From: Okapia johnstoni
Taxonomy: Eukaryota; Chordata; Mammalia; Artiodactyla; Giraffidae
Assembly: GCA_024291935.2 (NCBI GenBank)
Contig: CM044316.1
Span: 4,890,501 to 4,954,500 of the forward strand
Length of the DNA stretch: 64,000 bases
Reading direction: 5' to 3'
A program made the position numbers and the translations under genes. Within the stretch, counting starts at the first letter, position 1; every line of letters starts with the position of its first letter. The notes under the pieces were generated by a model. It was not told the origin of the DNA. It saw nothing but the letters and a program-made list of their open reading frames with translations, and did no database searches. Positions 1-12,262 of this stretch are shown here, one piece after another.

Positions 1-187
1 AGGGACCGAACCCAGGTCTCCCACATTGCAGGTGGATTCCTTACCAGCTGAGCCACCAGGGAAGCCCAAGAATACTGGAGTGGGTAGCCTAACCCTTCTC
101 CAGCAGTTCTTCCTGACCCAGGAGTTGAACCAGGGTTTCTTGCATTGCAGGCGGATCCTTTACCAGCTGAGCTACCAGAGAAGCCCC
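1..187 (-). repeat. Bov-tA SINE, two adjoining partial copies
   Basis: Twice shows the reverse of the tRNA-like arm (ACCAGCTGAGCYACCAG) followed by the AAGCC boundary. The first copy is cut at the window edge, and the second is joined directly at about 70. Confidence 0.85.
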
Positions 188-400
188 TTTCATCTTCTAA
201 AATACATGATAAAACTTTAAAAAGGTACTGCTTTTCATCCATCTTCTCCACCAGAACACGAGCTCCATGAAATGTCTTATTCACCATTTTATCCCCAGCC
301 CCCAGAACTGGGCTTCGTGCATAGTAGGTGTCTGGTAAATGAGTATTGAACGAATGAATGAATGCTCAGATGCCGAAGATTCTGAAAAAATACTGACTCT

Positions 401-505
401 TGGGACTTCCCTGGTGCTCCAATGGTTAGGACTACTTGCTTCCACTGCAAAGTGCACAGATTCAATCCCAGCTGGAGAACTAACATCCTGGAAATCACAC
501 TGTGG
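401..505 (+). repeat. CHR-type tRNA-derived SINE fragment
   Basis: Begins GGGACTTCCCTGGTGCTCCA followed by a tRNA-Glu-like arm (ATGGTTAGGACT...TTCAATCCC), typical of cetartiodactyl CHR SINEs. Confidence 0.75.
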
Positions 506-1704
506 CCAAATATGCAAACATATATATAGACTCTCAGAATGACTTTATATATTCATTCAAGCCAATATTCACTGTGCTTCTCCTATGTGCCAGGCACCTC
601 CTGGGAGCTGAGGACCCAGTGGTGAACAGGCATGGGATACCTCAATGTCTCTGCCACTCTGGGACCCACACTCTCCAGGGGGAATAAACACTAAATAAAA
701 ACCTCACTGAAATGACATGGGAGGAAATGGGGTCTGGCGTGTGCGTGGGGGCATGGATTTTGAGGTCTAGATGACATTAAAGTGGGATGTGAATGGCACA
801 GAGGAGCCAGAATGGCTGAGGTTGGTGTGTGTGGGGGGGGGCGGGGGAGGGCAGGAGGATACCAGGGAAGGTAACAGCAAGTGCAAAGGCCCGGCGGTGG
901 GAATGAGTCAGTGGAGCCTGAGTAGCTAGGGGCCCTGTCTGCTTGTGACACAGAGCTTGTCTTATTGCTGAGTCCCCGGCTTGGCTGCCAGCCTGCGAGG
1001 GGGTGGTTTCATCATCTGGAGGACAGGTCTGTGAGTCCTAAAAGGACATATCACAATCATGTGAACTGACAAATGTGATGCAAGAATGAACAAATCCAAG
1101 AAGGGCATTTTCCTGAGCTGAAGAGGAGCCTGAGTTCAGAGTGGACCACAAGAAAGGAGTATTTCAGGCAAACCTGGCAGATCCCTGAGCTCCAAGGATG
1201 GGGAAAAAACTCAGGAGCTGCAGTAGAAAGCCCAAGTCACCAAAAATTAGATAAGAGATGTCACAATGTTCTCTTTGGTGACACTGGTGGCCAGAGACCC
1301 ACAGATGCTAGAAGACATGGGACCCCAACTTCTAACTCAGACACCCTCATTCAGAGGGTGAATTCATTTAGTCTAAATCAGTTTTCAACCAGGGATTATT
1401 CTGCTCCCAGGGGATACTTACTGGGCAATGTCTGGGGACATTTCTGGTTGTCATGATTGGGGCAGGGTAGAGATATGGGGCTGCTAATGACATGGAGTGG
1501 GTGGAGGCCAGAGATGCTACTTAAATGAGCATCCTACAGGTCACAGGACAGCCTCATGACAGAGAATGATCCAGTCCCAAATGTCAACATTGTCAGGATT
1601 GAGAAATCCTGGTTTTATTTAAGTAAACATAGAAACGGAATAGAGAATTGAAAAGGAGGAAGGATTCAAAGAGGGAAAAGAGGGCTGAACACAGACCCTT
1701 GATC
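506..1704. other. Non-coding interval with no recognised gene
   Basis: Unique sequence with a short GT/G-rich run around 820-850. No conserved exon, open frame of interest or recent repeat was recognised; it probably lies in B3GNT3 intron 1. Confidence 0.5.
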
Positions 1705-1842
1705 TGCTGCTGCTGCTGCTGCTAAGTCGCTTCAGTCGTGTCCAACTCTGTGCGACCCCATAGACGGCAGCCCACCAGGCTCCGCCGTCCCTGGGATTCT
1801 CCAGGCAAGAACACTGGAGTGGGTTGCCATTTCCTTCGGTTT
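1705..1842 (-). repeat. Bov-A SINE fragment
   Basis: Starts with a (CTG)n run, then AAGTCGCTTCAGTCGTGTCC and the CCAGGCAAGAACACTGGAGTG block of Bov-A monomers in reverse. Confidence 0.85.
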
Positions 1843-2004
1843 AGATAGATTCCCTGGATGGAGTATTTGAGATTTATTAGTGTTTATTTCTATTTAAATA
1901 GAAAATCAAACCTAAATGGCCAAGGATCCCTTAGCTGGGAACGTGTTTAGTTCCCATAACAAAGAAAATTAATTCAGCGAAATAGGAATATCTACAACTC
2001 AGCA

Positions 2005-2218
2005 GGCTTCCCTGGTGGCTCAGTGATAAAGAATTCACCTGCCAATGCAGGAGAAAGGGGTTCGATCCTTGGGTCAGGAAGATGCCCTGGAGAAGAAAAT
2101 GGCAACCCACTCCAGTATTCTTGCCTGGGAAACTGCATGGACAGAGGAGCCTAACAGGCTACTGTCCATGGGGTCAGAAAAGAGTTGGACACAACTTAGC
2201 CACTAAACAAGAACAACA
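2005..2218 (+). repeat. Bov-tA SINE
   Basis: GGCTTCCCTGGTGGCTCAG head, AGTTGGACACAACTTAG end and an AACAA-rich tail; full-length, forward. Confidence 0.9.
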
Positions 2219-3880
2219 ATTCAGCCAAACTGGGCATTGGGAAGGAGGAAGGGGTGAGAAGGGATAAAATGACTAAATGGCTCATATTACAGGGATCAGG
2301 GTGTCTGGGTAAAAGAGAACCTCTTCAGGGTGGTCATTTAGTTCTAAATAATTCCATTAATGCTTGTTCTTTTCCTTGCACTTTCTTTCTTGTTTATTTG
2401 TAAGAACTCTTTGCATATGAAACACTCATTCTTTGTTGGCTACCTGCATTCCCAACTTTTTCCTGCCACATCTTTTCTTAAAATGGAGGGAGCTTACAGA
2501 GATTCCATCCTCTCAGTCTCTGTGAGTCTCCTGACTGGGATCTGAGAGTTCAGGTTGGGGGCAGGGGAGGGGATGGAGGTTCATTTCCCCTTCTCCCAAC
2601 ACTAGACCTCTATTAATGCACCCCAGCTCCCCTTCCCTTTTTCATCCACCAAGGTCACCCTCAACACTAACTCATGGCCCCTTGAAACTTCAAGCAGGAA
2701 GTATTTCCAAACTCACAACATCGCACATCCAGATTTGCATAAAAAAGAATCCCTGGGGCCCCCTTTCAGTCAGGCTGAGAGTGCTGGGGATTCACTGATC
2801 CAGAATACCTTGCTGGGTGTCTCAGTGGGCGGTACCCCAGGTGGTCCCCAATCTCCCCTTATAGGCCTTACTTTCTAAAGAGGTAATGACCTCACACCTG
2901 CCTTGGGAAAGGCTGGGGCTTAGGCACCCAGTGTTGATGGGAAGCCCCTTGGAATTACTTCCTCCAAGCAGCTGTGCAGCAACTCTGGGACCTTTGTCAG
3001 TGGGCTAAGTGGTTGGTGAGAAGTTCCCCTCAGGCCTGCTTTCAATTCTCTGACCTCCTACCCCACCCCAAAATTCTGCTGTCTACCCTCTCCAGATTGG
3101 GAAGGACTGGACTTATGGAAGCCGAAATAGCTGCTCACTTTGAAGTCTGTGGGGTCTGAGTAACTCTGGGAGAATCCCCACCCTCACTTCATAGTTGGGG
3201 AAGTGAAGCTCAGAGAGTCATCCTAAGGTGGCCCAGTGGGTGACTTGCATTGTCACAGAAACCCACTTTGTCTCCAAGTTCTTCAGTCCTGAGAAGGGTG
3301 TTGTAGTCTCTTACCCCAAAGCACACATATGAAACATTCATTCATTCAACAAACAAGATTCTGGAGGAACTGAGAAGCCTCAACCCTGGGTCTGGCCCTC
3401 CAGAAGCTCTCAGACTGGGGGAGACAAATCCAGACACCTGTGGCTTCAGGTCTGGGCCAGAAGAATGGATTGGGGTATTGAGGCTGAGGTTTTGAAGGAT
3501 GCATATGAGTTCACCAAGGGGAGTTCAGATAGGAGGGCAAATGCAAAAGTGAGAAAGAGAAAGAAAACAAAGACTATTCAAGGAATCACGTGGTTTATTT
3601 TGTTGAAAAGCAGAATTTGGAGAGGGGTTGATTTCTGAGGCTAAGAGGTGGGGCCAGACCCCATAAAGACCTTGAATGCCAAACTGAGTAGTGGGGTTCT
3701 TTCCTGGGGATATGGGAGAGCCATGAAAGGTACCCCACTGCAATACCAGCCAATCCTGCTGGGGGCTATTTGCCTTCCATGCACCATTGCAACTTCACAA
3801 TCACCCAGAGCCTGCTTCTTCCACTGCACACAGCAAAGCCTCTTGTTTCCATTGACTGAGACCCATAAGCCTCTGCCTCT
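2219..3880. other. Non-coding interval
   Basis: Includes MIR-like patches (around 3190-3240 and 3330-3400, e.g. the ATTCATTCATTCAACAAAC type). No exon could be supported. Confidence 0.45.
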
Positions 3881-3996
3881 TGCTGTTCAGTTGCTCAGCT
3901 GTGTCTAGATCTTTGCCACCCCATGGACTGCAGCACACCAGGGTTCCTTGTCCTTCACCATCTCCCGGAGTTTGCTCAAATTCATGTCCATTTAAT
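3881..3996 (-). repeat. BovB LINE 3' fragment
   Basis: Reverse of the BovB 3' end: GTTCAGTTGCTCAG, CCCATGGACTGCAGCACACC and CTTCACCATCTCCCGGAG. Confidence 0.85.
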
Positions 3997-4107
3997 CAGT
4001 AATGCTCCCCACGCTTGGGTGCTCTCAATCCCCTTCTCCCCCCACCCCAACACCTCTGCCTCCTCTCCTTCACTCCAGCCACTCTCCTCCACTCCAGCCA
4101 CACACAA

Positions 4108-4313
4108 CCCCTGGTGGCTCAGACGGTAAAGAATCTGCCTGCAGGGCAGGAGACCAAGGTTCTATCTCTGAGTCGGGAAGATCCCCAGGAGAAGGGAATG
4201 GCAACCCACTCCAGTATTCTTGCCTGGAGAATTCCATGGACAGAGGAGCCTGGTGTGCTACAGTCCATGGGTCACAAAGAGTGCCACACAACTGAGTGAC
4301 TAAGCACACATGC
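4108..4313 (+). repeat. Bov-tA SINE
   Basis: Forward copy from CCCTGGTGGCTCAGACGG to ACTGAGTGACTAAGCACAC. Confidence 0.9.
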
Positions 4314-5035
4314 ACTCAAACACCCAGGCTTGACCCTGCCACAGGGCCTTTGCACCTTCCACTTCAGACGCCCTTCCCTCCTGCTCTTCCCCCTGGTTCT
4401 CCTTGATCTTCAGGCCTCCATCCAACATTATCTCCTTAGAGAAGGCCTCGGCCTCCCAACCAAACCACCCCACCTCGGCTCCACTTTCCTCTGCTGCTCT
4501 CACCACCACTGGACAAATCTGCTCGCTTCTTTCCTGTTTATCTCCCCAGCCAACATGGAGTCCCAGAAATGGGGCCCAGCGTCTTAGTCCTCACAGCTCA
4601 AGCCCCAGGTGACACTTGCTGCTGTTCGTTGTACGGGCAAAAATACTAATGATGATTCATGTATTGGCTATTTCCTTGTGTGTCATTTCAGCCGAACCCC
4701 ATGGCAGACAATAGCTGTCACCGTTCCCTACTCAGGACCTTAGAGAATGCAGGTGATTCAGTCCTGGTAAGTCAGCAAGCCCAACCATGGAGCCAAGGGG
4801 GAAGGACCAAGAGGCACTGAATATCCCTGACTCCTTCTTAATATGTGAAAGGGCCAAATATTCCTGGCACTGAAATACATTCACGATGTATTTAATGAGT
4901 AAGAAGTGCTAAACATGAATGACCCACTAACTATACAAGAGGCAGTCAGTATTTATAATACATGAAATAGTTATAAGGCAACAATTAATAGTTGCAAGAT
5001 GCATCTCTGATGCATTAATGAATATACATATTATC
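4314..5035. other. Non-coding interval
   Basis: Contains an L2/MIR-like stretch around 4330-4460 (GGGCCTTTGCAC...). No gene was seen. Confidence 0.4.
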
Positions 5036-5230
5036 ACAATCGTGTTTGACTGTTTGCAACCCCAAGGACTGCAGCCCATCAGGCTCCTCTGTCCATGGGA
5101 TTTTCCAGGCAAGAATACTGGAGTGGGCTGCCATTTTCCTTCTCTGGGGGATCTTCCCTACCCAGGGATCAAACCTGGGTCTCCTGCACTGCCGGTGGGT
5201 TCTTTACCAACTGAACCACCAGGAAAGCCC
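5036..5230 (-). repeat. Bov-tA SINE
   Basis: Reverse copy ending ACTGAACCACCAGGAAAGCC. Confidence 0.9.
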
Positions 5231-5599
5231 TAATGAATATGCATATTATAACAATGAATATGATATGGACCAGCCACTAAACAGCCCCGAGGCACCCAGA
5301 GACATGCTCACCGAACAGTCTTGATTCATTGCATATATATATACACAGTACTTCTTGTTAATAACTCATTGAATACTCATGAGACACTAGATGTGCAGAA
5401 GAGGCCAATCACTCAGCAGAATTAATTAGGAACCCCCTCTGGTAACAGTGCTCTAGTCCCCCATTCTCTGTCTACACCCCCAAGCAACAGCCAAGGCCTG
5501 GCAAGGTCTGGGCATGTGTGGCTCCAGGCACCTCTGTTCTTCTCACCTTGTTCTCGTCATTGTCCCTTGGGAGGCCAGGAAGACAGAGAGGCTGAGACA

Positions 5600-5811
5600 T
5601 GTGTGCTTAGTCACTCAGCTGTGTCCAACTCTTTGCGACCCCATGGACTGTGGCCCGCCAGGCTCCTCTGTCCATGAAGATTCTCCAGGTAAGAATACTG
5701 GAATGGGTAGCCATGCCCTCCTCTAGGGGATCTTCCCAACACAGGGATTGAAACCAGGTATCCCACATTGCAGGCAGATCCTTTACCATCTGAGCCATCA
5801 GTGAAGCCCTG
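5600..5811 (-). repeat. Bov-tA SINE
   Basis: Reverse copy from TGTGCTTAGTCACTCAG to CTGAGCCATCAGTGAAGCC. Confidence 0.9.
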
Positions 5812-8465
5812 AGACATGTGGGGAAGTGAGAATGCCACACAATCCAGGTTAGCATTCTTGGGGGTCTGGGCCAGCCCCGCATCCCCACCCGGCACTATTT
5901 CACAGATGGTGAGGGCATGCCTGAGATGCCAACTTGGAGGTCATGTCAAGGTGATTTCCCACACGAGACTCCCAATTTCCAGATGAGAGAACTGAGGTTT
6001 GAAGAGGGTGAATCCTGAGTCCTTCTCCAGACCTGTCAGACACACTACCACCTGCCACACTTCCTACCCTCCAGCTCCAGGGTGCTCCCAAACAGCCCAG
6101 TCACTGGGGCTCAGTTTTTAAGTCAGGAACATGAGGGCTCGTTCCCCCCACCAAGCAGCTGTGAGGACCAGGAAAACTGATGCTTCTGAAGCTGCCACGG
6201 TGGCCCCTGGGGGTAGGAAAGTCTGACCCAGCTGCTATTGGCCATCTGCAGACTCGGGGCAAGTAGCTGTCCCTTCCCACTCCGGGCCTCAGCATCCCCT
6301 CTCCAAACCTGCCTGGTAACAGCTGACCACTCATGGGTTACCCTCAGCACGTGCTAAATATCAGCCACTGGGGCTTTCCTTGTTCCTCCACTCCCCACCA
6401 ACCCTCAGGTGGCATCTGGATGGGGATGGGGACCTGAAACATTCTGGGGTGACAGGAGAACCCCATTTGTATATATAATCCCCCGAGCCCTGGGAGAGGC
6501 TAGAGGACCAAGCAATGACTTTTCCTCCAAGTCACACACACATTTATGAAGTGCCAACACAGTGCCAACAGTAACAATATTAGTAGCAGCACTAGCTACT
6601 GATATGACTTGCACACTGGTCAGCACTCTGAGCTGAACACCCAGTGTATACCATGATCCTACTCTAGGTTCTGGGCACCCAGCCAAGTAGAGGGAGACCA
6701 ACCACCATTATCGGGGAGGCGATGAGCTAATAGGGGACAGAAGTAGTGAATGAGACAATTTTCCAGGACAGGGCAAGTTCTGGGGAGACAAAGCCAAGGA
6801 TGGGAGTCGGGGGTGCTTGCAGGAAAGGGTGTGAATCACTGGCCTGTGGATGGGCCTCTGTATCTCTTAATGAGCCTCCCAAGGAGGGCCCAGGTCCCAA
6901 TTCCTGGCAGTGGGGTTCAGGTGGGCACAGAGAGGGCACCCACCTATCAGAGGCCAGGCTGCTGGAATTTGAACACTGACCACCTGGACCTGTGGGTGAC
7001 TCCTCACTGGTTCGTACCAGTTTGGCCTTCCAGCAATGATAGGCTGGTCCTTTTTTACAAGAACCATTGGTTGCTTTTGTAAACAGGAATAAAAAGGAGC
7101 GAAAGCCCAGTAAAGATAATTTCTAAGAATGGCTCATTATGAGCTGACATTGCTTAACAGGTGTGTGAGTGGGTTTTACGCAAATATACACCCAACATTC
7201 ACTCTGGTGAACCCCTGGGTGTGGAAGAAAGGGTGGGAGGGGGCCGGGCGACACATGCCCTTTAGACCTTTGAGTCCTGTTTCCAGGTCCCAGGGCTCCT
7301 AATGGATGACTCATTGAAAGAGCTGGCCCTCACCTAATGCAGAAACTGCCTAGGGTACCTGGATGAGTCCAGGAAGGATTCTGAGGCTGGACATAGGCCT
7401 CTGATTAAATGCCAGCCCTGCCCCCAGATGAGCAAAGGGCATCTCTGGGCTCATTTCTTCAATGGGGAAACTGAGGCTGGGGGAGGCAGGCCAAGCATCG
7501 CGGATCAAGGCTTCAACTCTTCCCATGATCCAGGGCTGATGTGGAAATTGAACCCCTGGGAACCTTCTGAAGGACCCCCAAACTGGATCAGGGCCCTTTT
7601 CCAGGTCTTGTTAATTTCTTGCACACAACGATCAATAAATGTCACGAATGAAAACATAATTAAAGATAGAGTTAACATGCCCTGGCATGGCAGCCTTCCT
7701 ACCTACATTGCACACTTGTGCTGGGGTAGGGCTTTGTTAGTCTCATTTTGATTGCTAGGGAAACTGAAACACAGAGAGGTCAAGGAACTCATTCAAGGGA
7801 GGTTAAGTGGTAGCCCAGTCCCTGCCTTTAACCACCACCTGGTGGGATCTCCTTTAGTTTGTGATGTTGGTAGTGAGTTCCCCTATCATGGGGGGCAATC
7901 AAGCTCAAACAGATTTCCATCAGGTGGAGGGACCACAGTGTGCATCCTCCTGGGGTCATGGGGGTTGGAGGGCAAGCCATTATCCCACTCTGAGCCTCAG
8001 AGGCCATTGGCAGGAAGAGAAGTCTCAGTGACACCTTATCTCCTCCCCTTGGGCTAACCCAGCCCAGCCCTAGGGTCCCTGGGCCAAGCCGGCTTGTCTG
8101 GATTCCCCAAGTTCTGGCTTGGAGGAGAGAAACTCCAAGGCCCCTCCTCAGTTCCTCCATACCCAGAGGATCAATCTTTACACTCTGTTGTTAGAGATCA
8201 ATCTTCACACTCTGGGTGAGGGAGAGCGGAATGGAGGGTGTCTGGGCTGGGCTGTGCAAACATGAGCTGCTCACACGGGCAGCTAAGAGGTGGGGGCCCA
8301 GTGGCCTGACGCAGGGGCCACACCTCTTCCTCTGGACTCTTCGTACCTGTCTGGCATGGTGGCCACCTTGGAAGGCAGCTATACTCACCATTATACCACC
8401 AGTGCTGGTGGCCACCTTGGGAACAGACAGGGCTGTGGGAGAAAGCTGCGGGCCCAGCTGGAAGT
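5812..8465. other. Non-coding interval with old MIR-like traces
   Basis: GGGAAACTGAGGC-type MIR cores occur near 7460 and 7760. A short direct duplication (GATCAATCTTYACACTCTG) occurs at about 8170 and 8195. No conserved exon was recognised. Confidence 0.45.
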
Positions 8466-8675
8466 GTGTGGCTAGTTGCTCAGTCATGTCCAACTCTTTG
8501 CGACCCCATCGACTGTAGCCCACCAGGCTCCTCTGTCCATGGGATTCTCCAGGCCAAGAATACTGGAGTGGGTAGCCATTCCCTTCTCCAGGGGATCTTC
8601 CCGACCCAGAGATCAAAACAAGTCTCCTGCATTGCAGGTGGATTTTTCACCATCTGAGCCACCAGGGGAAGCCCA
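8466..8675 (-). repeat. Bov-tA SINE
   Basis: Reverse copy, TGGCTAGTTGCTCAGTCATG to CTGAGCCACCAGGGGAAGCC. Confidence 0.9.
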
Positions 8676-9689
8676 TATGGCCCCAGGGCCAGTCCCAAAT
8701 CCAGCAAACTTCCCCTGGGCCATGAATTCCAGATTTGGACAAGGAGGTCCTGGCCCAAGGGATAGGGGATGAGTAGGGGTAGGGAGAGGGGGCAGGAGAA
8801 GCTGGGGTAGAGGGTTGGGGGGGAGGGGAACAGGTCCTCAGTTTCTCCATCTGAAAAGTGGCCATGAAAAAAAAAATCTGACCCAGAGGGAAAGTTGGTG
8901 GAGAAGCCATAAAGATAGCTAATGATGCAATATAATAATTATAATTATTAATATACTCATGGGGATGGCTGGCTTTCTGTGGCCCCACCGTTTGTTTGTT
9001 GCACTTATTTTACCTTCATCACAGTTCCATATCTTGAGCCCCACTTGACATAGGGGAAACCAAGGGTCAGAGACATACAATCACTTGCTTGAGGTCTTTC
9101 AGTGGCCAGAAGCGCCCCCACCATAAAAGCTTTTGCAGGCTAACCGCTCAGGCATCCTCGCGGAAGCTGGGTCATTTTGCTGCCTCAAGGAGGGGACACT
9201 GAGGTGCATTCAGAGAGCAGGAGCAACCAGAAGCAAGCTATATAGCCAGGCACTGGCTGAGCCGGGATCTGAATGAATCCCAAAGGAAACTGTGAGCTGG
9301 GGTCCCGCGCGGGAACCTGGTGCAGCGCCTGGCAAGGCTGTTGCTGTTCCTGCCCAGACTCTCCCAATCAGCGTGCTAACAATTTTAACAACAACGATAA
9401 CAGTAATAGTAATGGCCAGCGTGTACAAAGCGCACTCCACTCTTCGTTCGGTTCCCACTCTATCCTAGGAGGAAGGCGGGAGGCGGGGGTCCAGGGTGGC
9501 TTCACTGTGTGCACCACAGCTGCAACGGGGCAGTTACAGGATCAGGGGCCTCGGTTTCCCCCCATTCCCCAGACGTGAGTGAGGCTTCCTTCGGGGCCGG
9601 GATTGAGTCGGCCGTGGGACGCAGGCGACTACTATTACCGATGGGTGAGGGCAACAGGGTTATTGAGACCCGGGGCTCCAGGATCTCGC
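8676..9689. other. Non-coding interval
   Basis: AT-rich patch at about 8925-8955 and MIR-like text near 9040-9110. No coding exon was recognised, including no B3GNT3 coding exon. Confidence 0.4.
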
Positions 9690-9745
9690 TGCCCCCATGG
9701 GATCGCAAGAGTTGGTCACGACTTAGCGACTAAACCACCACCACA
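9690..9745 (+). repeat. Bov-tA/BovB 3' end remnant
   Basis: CCCATGGGATCGCAAGAGTT followed by CACGACTTAGCGACTAAACC, the shared 3' end of Bov elements; degenerate upstream. Confidence 0.65.
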
Positions 9746-9862
9746 CTTCAGGGTGCACGCAACGGATACCCCAAACCCAGGGATCCGTTCAGGTTTCCCT
9801 AGAGCCCCGACTCCGCCCCTCCACCAGAGTTCCATTAGATCCTCAGGGGCCCCAGTACTTAC

Positions 9863-10260
9863 CCCAAGACAACCTTCCAGCCTCCGACCCCTTATCCTGC
9901 TCCGGAGCAGGAGGAAGAGTTTCACTTGAGCGCGAGGCCCCGCCCTTCCAGGGTTCACGCCTTCCTGCGGGCCTCCCGCCGGACCCCCTACTGTAGCTGA
10001 GCCGGGTTCCTGGAAGGCCAGGTCTAAGTTTTCCCGCCCGCCCCGCCCTTCTTCCCTCGGTCGCGCCCCTCTTCCCCCGCGGCCCCGCCCCTCTTTCCCT
10101 CCCCGGCCCCGCCCCTTCCCCTCCACTGGCGGGATCGCGCCAACCCTGCGGCTTCTAGCTTCCCCCGACCATATCCCGGCTCCAGACCCCATTTGGGTCC
10201 CGCCCACAGCCAGAGAGTGAGCACCCCGAGGCTGGAGATGTGCGAGAGGCGCTTTCCTAT
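9863..10260 (-). promoter_or_regulatory. CpG island with candidate first exon, probably the B3GNT3 promoter
   Basis: About 400 bases with many CpGs and a run of repeated GC boxes (CCCCGCCC) at roughly 10030-10130. On the minus strand a consensus donor, GGG|GTAAGTA, begins at 9862. In mammals the gene downstream of FCHO1 on the same strand is B3GNT3, which has a non-coding first exon; the spacing to the FCHO1 end (about 4 kb) is compatible. No coding sequence of B3GNT3 was seen, so the assignment is inference from gene order. Confidence 0.45.
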
Positions 10261-10859
10261 CTCTGGCACAGCGCCCCAGGTTTGGTCCAACGTGTGTTCG
10301 ATGATGAAATTATTAAGAGGGTGTGTGTGTCGGGGGGTGGGGGCGGGTGGAGGGGAACAAGCAGGCGAGTTGATCCCAGTGGCTCTTCAAGGAGTTACAA
10401 TATTTCAGAACCCCATAATCTATCCGGAGCCCCCAGACCTCCGGGTACCGCGGGCTGGGATTGGCAAAATTGCAAGTCAGATTGGAAGATTCTTGAGGTT
10501 GGGGCTGGCCAAGATTCGAACCCTGCTTGTGCTGCGTTTGATTGTCTTGAACTTTCTGGTGTTGGCACATTAGATGAGCCGGGTTGCGGAGGAGAGCTCC
10601 AGGTCCACAGGTGTAAGCCAGGTGGTGGTTCAAGCCATCCTCTGCTTCCTCCCCCATTGCGATTTCCTCCCTAGGAGGAAGAGGAGCAGGTCCTGGCTGC
10701 ACTTAAATTTCCTCATCTGTAACGTGGAGGAACTACACTCGGGCTCATCCCGCTGGGACAGGTCTGGGGAGCAAGGTCAACACAGAGCAACTGCATGAGC
10801 TACTCTGCGGGCGTGGAAGAGCGATGGCATTAAATGTCTGCCTCATATGGGGGCATTTC
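10261..10859. other. Non-coding interval between the CpG island and the FCHO1 3' end
   Basis: Holds a short (GT)n run near 10320 and otherwise unique sequence without a supported gene. Confidence 0.4.
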
Positions 10860-11012
10860 AGGCCTCAGATCCCTGGGTCGGAAAGATCTCCTGGAGAAGG
10901 GAACGGCTACCCACTCCGGTATTCTTGCCTGGAGAAGTCCTTGGAAAGAGGAGCCTGGTGGGCTTCAGTCCATGGGGTCGCAAAGAGTTGGACACAACTG
11001 AGCGACTAACAC
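10860..11012 (+). repeat. Bov-tA SINE, 5'-truncated
   Basis: GATCCCTGGGTCGGAAAGAT through ACACAACTGAGCGACTAAC. Confidence 0.88.
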
Positions 11013-11154
11013 TTTCGGGCCACAGAGACCCTGGCTCTTGCACTTGCTTGCGATAACAAACCTTCGAATTACGGAGCCCGTTGAAGTTCCCTGGTTTAAA
11101 GTTCCTCTCTTACCCACTGGGGCCCCCTCGGGTTTCCTGCGTTCACAAGTTCCA

Positions 11155-11290
11155 TGTGTGTGTGCGTGCTCAGTCGCTTTAGTCCTGTCGACTCTTTGCG
11201 ACCCCCAGAACAGTAGTCCCCCACACCCCTCAGTCCATGAGATTCTCCAGGCAAGAATACTGGAGTGGGTTGCCATTTCCTTCTCCACAA
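11155..11290 (-). repeat. Bov-A SINE fragment
   Basis: Reverse copy beginning GTGTGTGCGTGCTCAGTCG and ending in the TTGCCATTTCCTTCTCC block. Confidence 0.88.
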
Positions 11291-11574
11291 CAGCGTGGTA
11301 GGAAAGCTTAATCAGACAACAGATCTGGTGGGTGTGCCTCTGCCCATCCCCTCCATATCAGCCAAGTGCCCGCTTCCTGTGTTATCCCTCTCCCCAATCC
11401 ATCCCCCCCCCCCAACAAAGGTGTGGGCCCTGGGAGCTGACCAAGCTGGCCCTGCTGGGCTGGCAATGTGAAAACTGAAGTCCCGCCTGGTAGGAAGTTG
11501 GAGTCTCCTATTACAGCCAGGGTGGCTTCAAAAGCTTTCAGGGTAGAACCGTGGGGCTGGAGGGCTTGGGTTCA

Positions 11575-12262
11575 AATACAGACTAGAATTATCATATGAC
11601 CCAGGAATTTAATTCCACTCCTAGGTATCCACCCCCCCAAAAATAAAAAAACAGGTGTTCAAACAGGTATGCACCATGTTTATAGTAGCACAAGGCAATC
11701 ACCAAAAGGTGGAGACAACCTGTGTCCATAAAAGGATGAGTGGATGAAAACAATCAGGAATATTATTCAGACTTAACAAAGAAGAAAGCAGTGACACATG
11801 CTACAATGGAAACTATGCTGAGTGAAAGAAGCCAGGCTAGAAAAACCACATCATGTATGAACCCACTTACATGAAATGTCCAGAACAGGCAAATCTCTAG
11901 AGTCAGAGAGCAGATTAGTAGGTACCAGGGCCTGGAGGGAATGGGGAGTGGCAGCTAATGGGAATGGATTTCCTTTTGGGGTGATCGGAATGTTCTAGAA
12001 CTAGAAGGGACAGTTGAAAACATTGTGGTTGTGCTATATGGCACTAAATTCTTTTGTATTTTTTTAAAAAAATATTGTTTTATTTATTTATTTGTCTGTG
12101 GGAGGGATCTTTTCACTGTGGCATGTGGGATCTAGTTCTCAGACCCAGGCCCCTTGCATTGGGAGCGCTGTGTTTTAGCCACTGGGCCACCAGGGAAGTC
12201 CCTGAATTGTTTAAATCATTAATTTTCTGTTATGTGAATGTCACCTCAATTAAAAAAAAAAA
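11575..12262 (+). repeat. Old L1 3' end, interrupted by a SINE
   Basis: TATCATATGACCCAGGAATT..., AGTGAAAGAAGCCAG... and the closing AATGTCACCTCAATTAAAA are typical of L1 3' ends. A CHR SINE splits it at 12060-12202. Confidence 0.85.
12060..12202 (-). repeat. CHR-type SINE inserted in L1
   Basis: Reverse copy: poly(T)-like start, TGGCATGTGGGATCTAG, then GCCACTGGGCCACCAGGGAA and GTCCC. Confidence 0.85.

Noticed and set aside
1707..1722. (CTG)n as a disease-type trinucleotide repeat
   Set aside because: Six or fewer units and an ordinary part of the Bov-A SINE end.
2005..2218. tRNA gene from the tRNA-like arm of Bov-tA
   Set aside because: A and B box relics belong to the SINE; the copies cannot fold as intact tRNAs and occur many times.
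1..9861. B3GNT3 coding exons
   Set aside because: I looked on the minus strand for the galactosyltransferase-family landmarks expected from synteny and found none; only the promoter candidate is kept.
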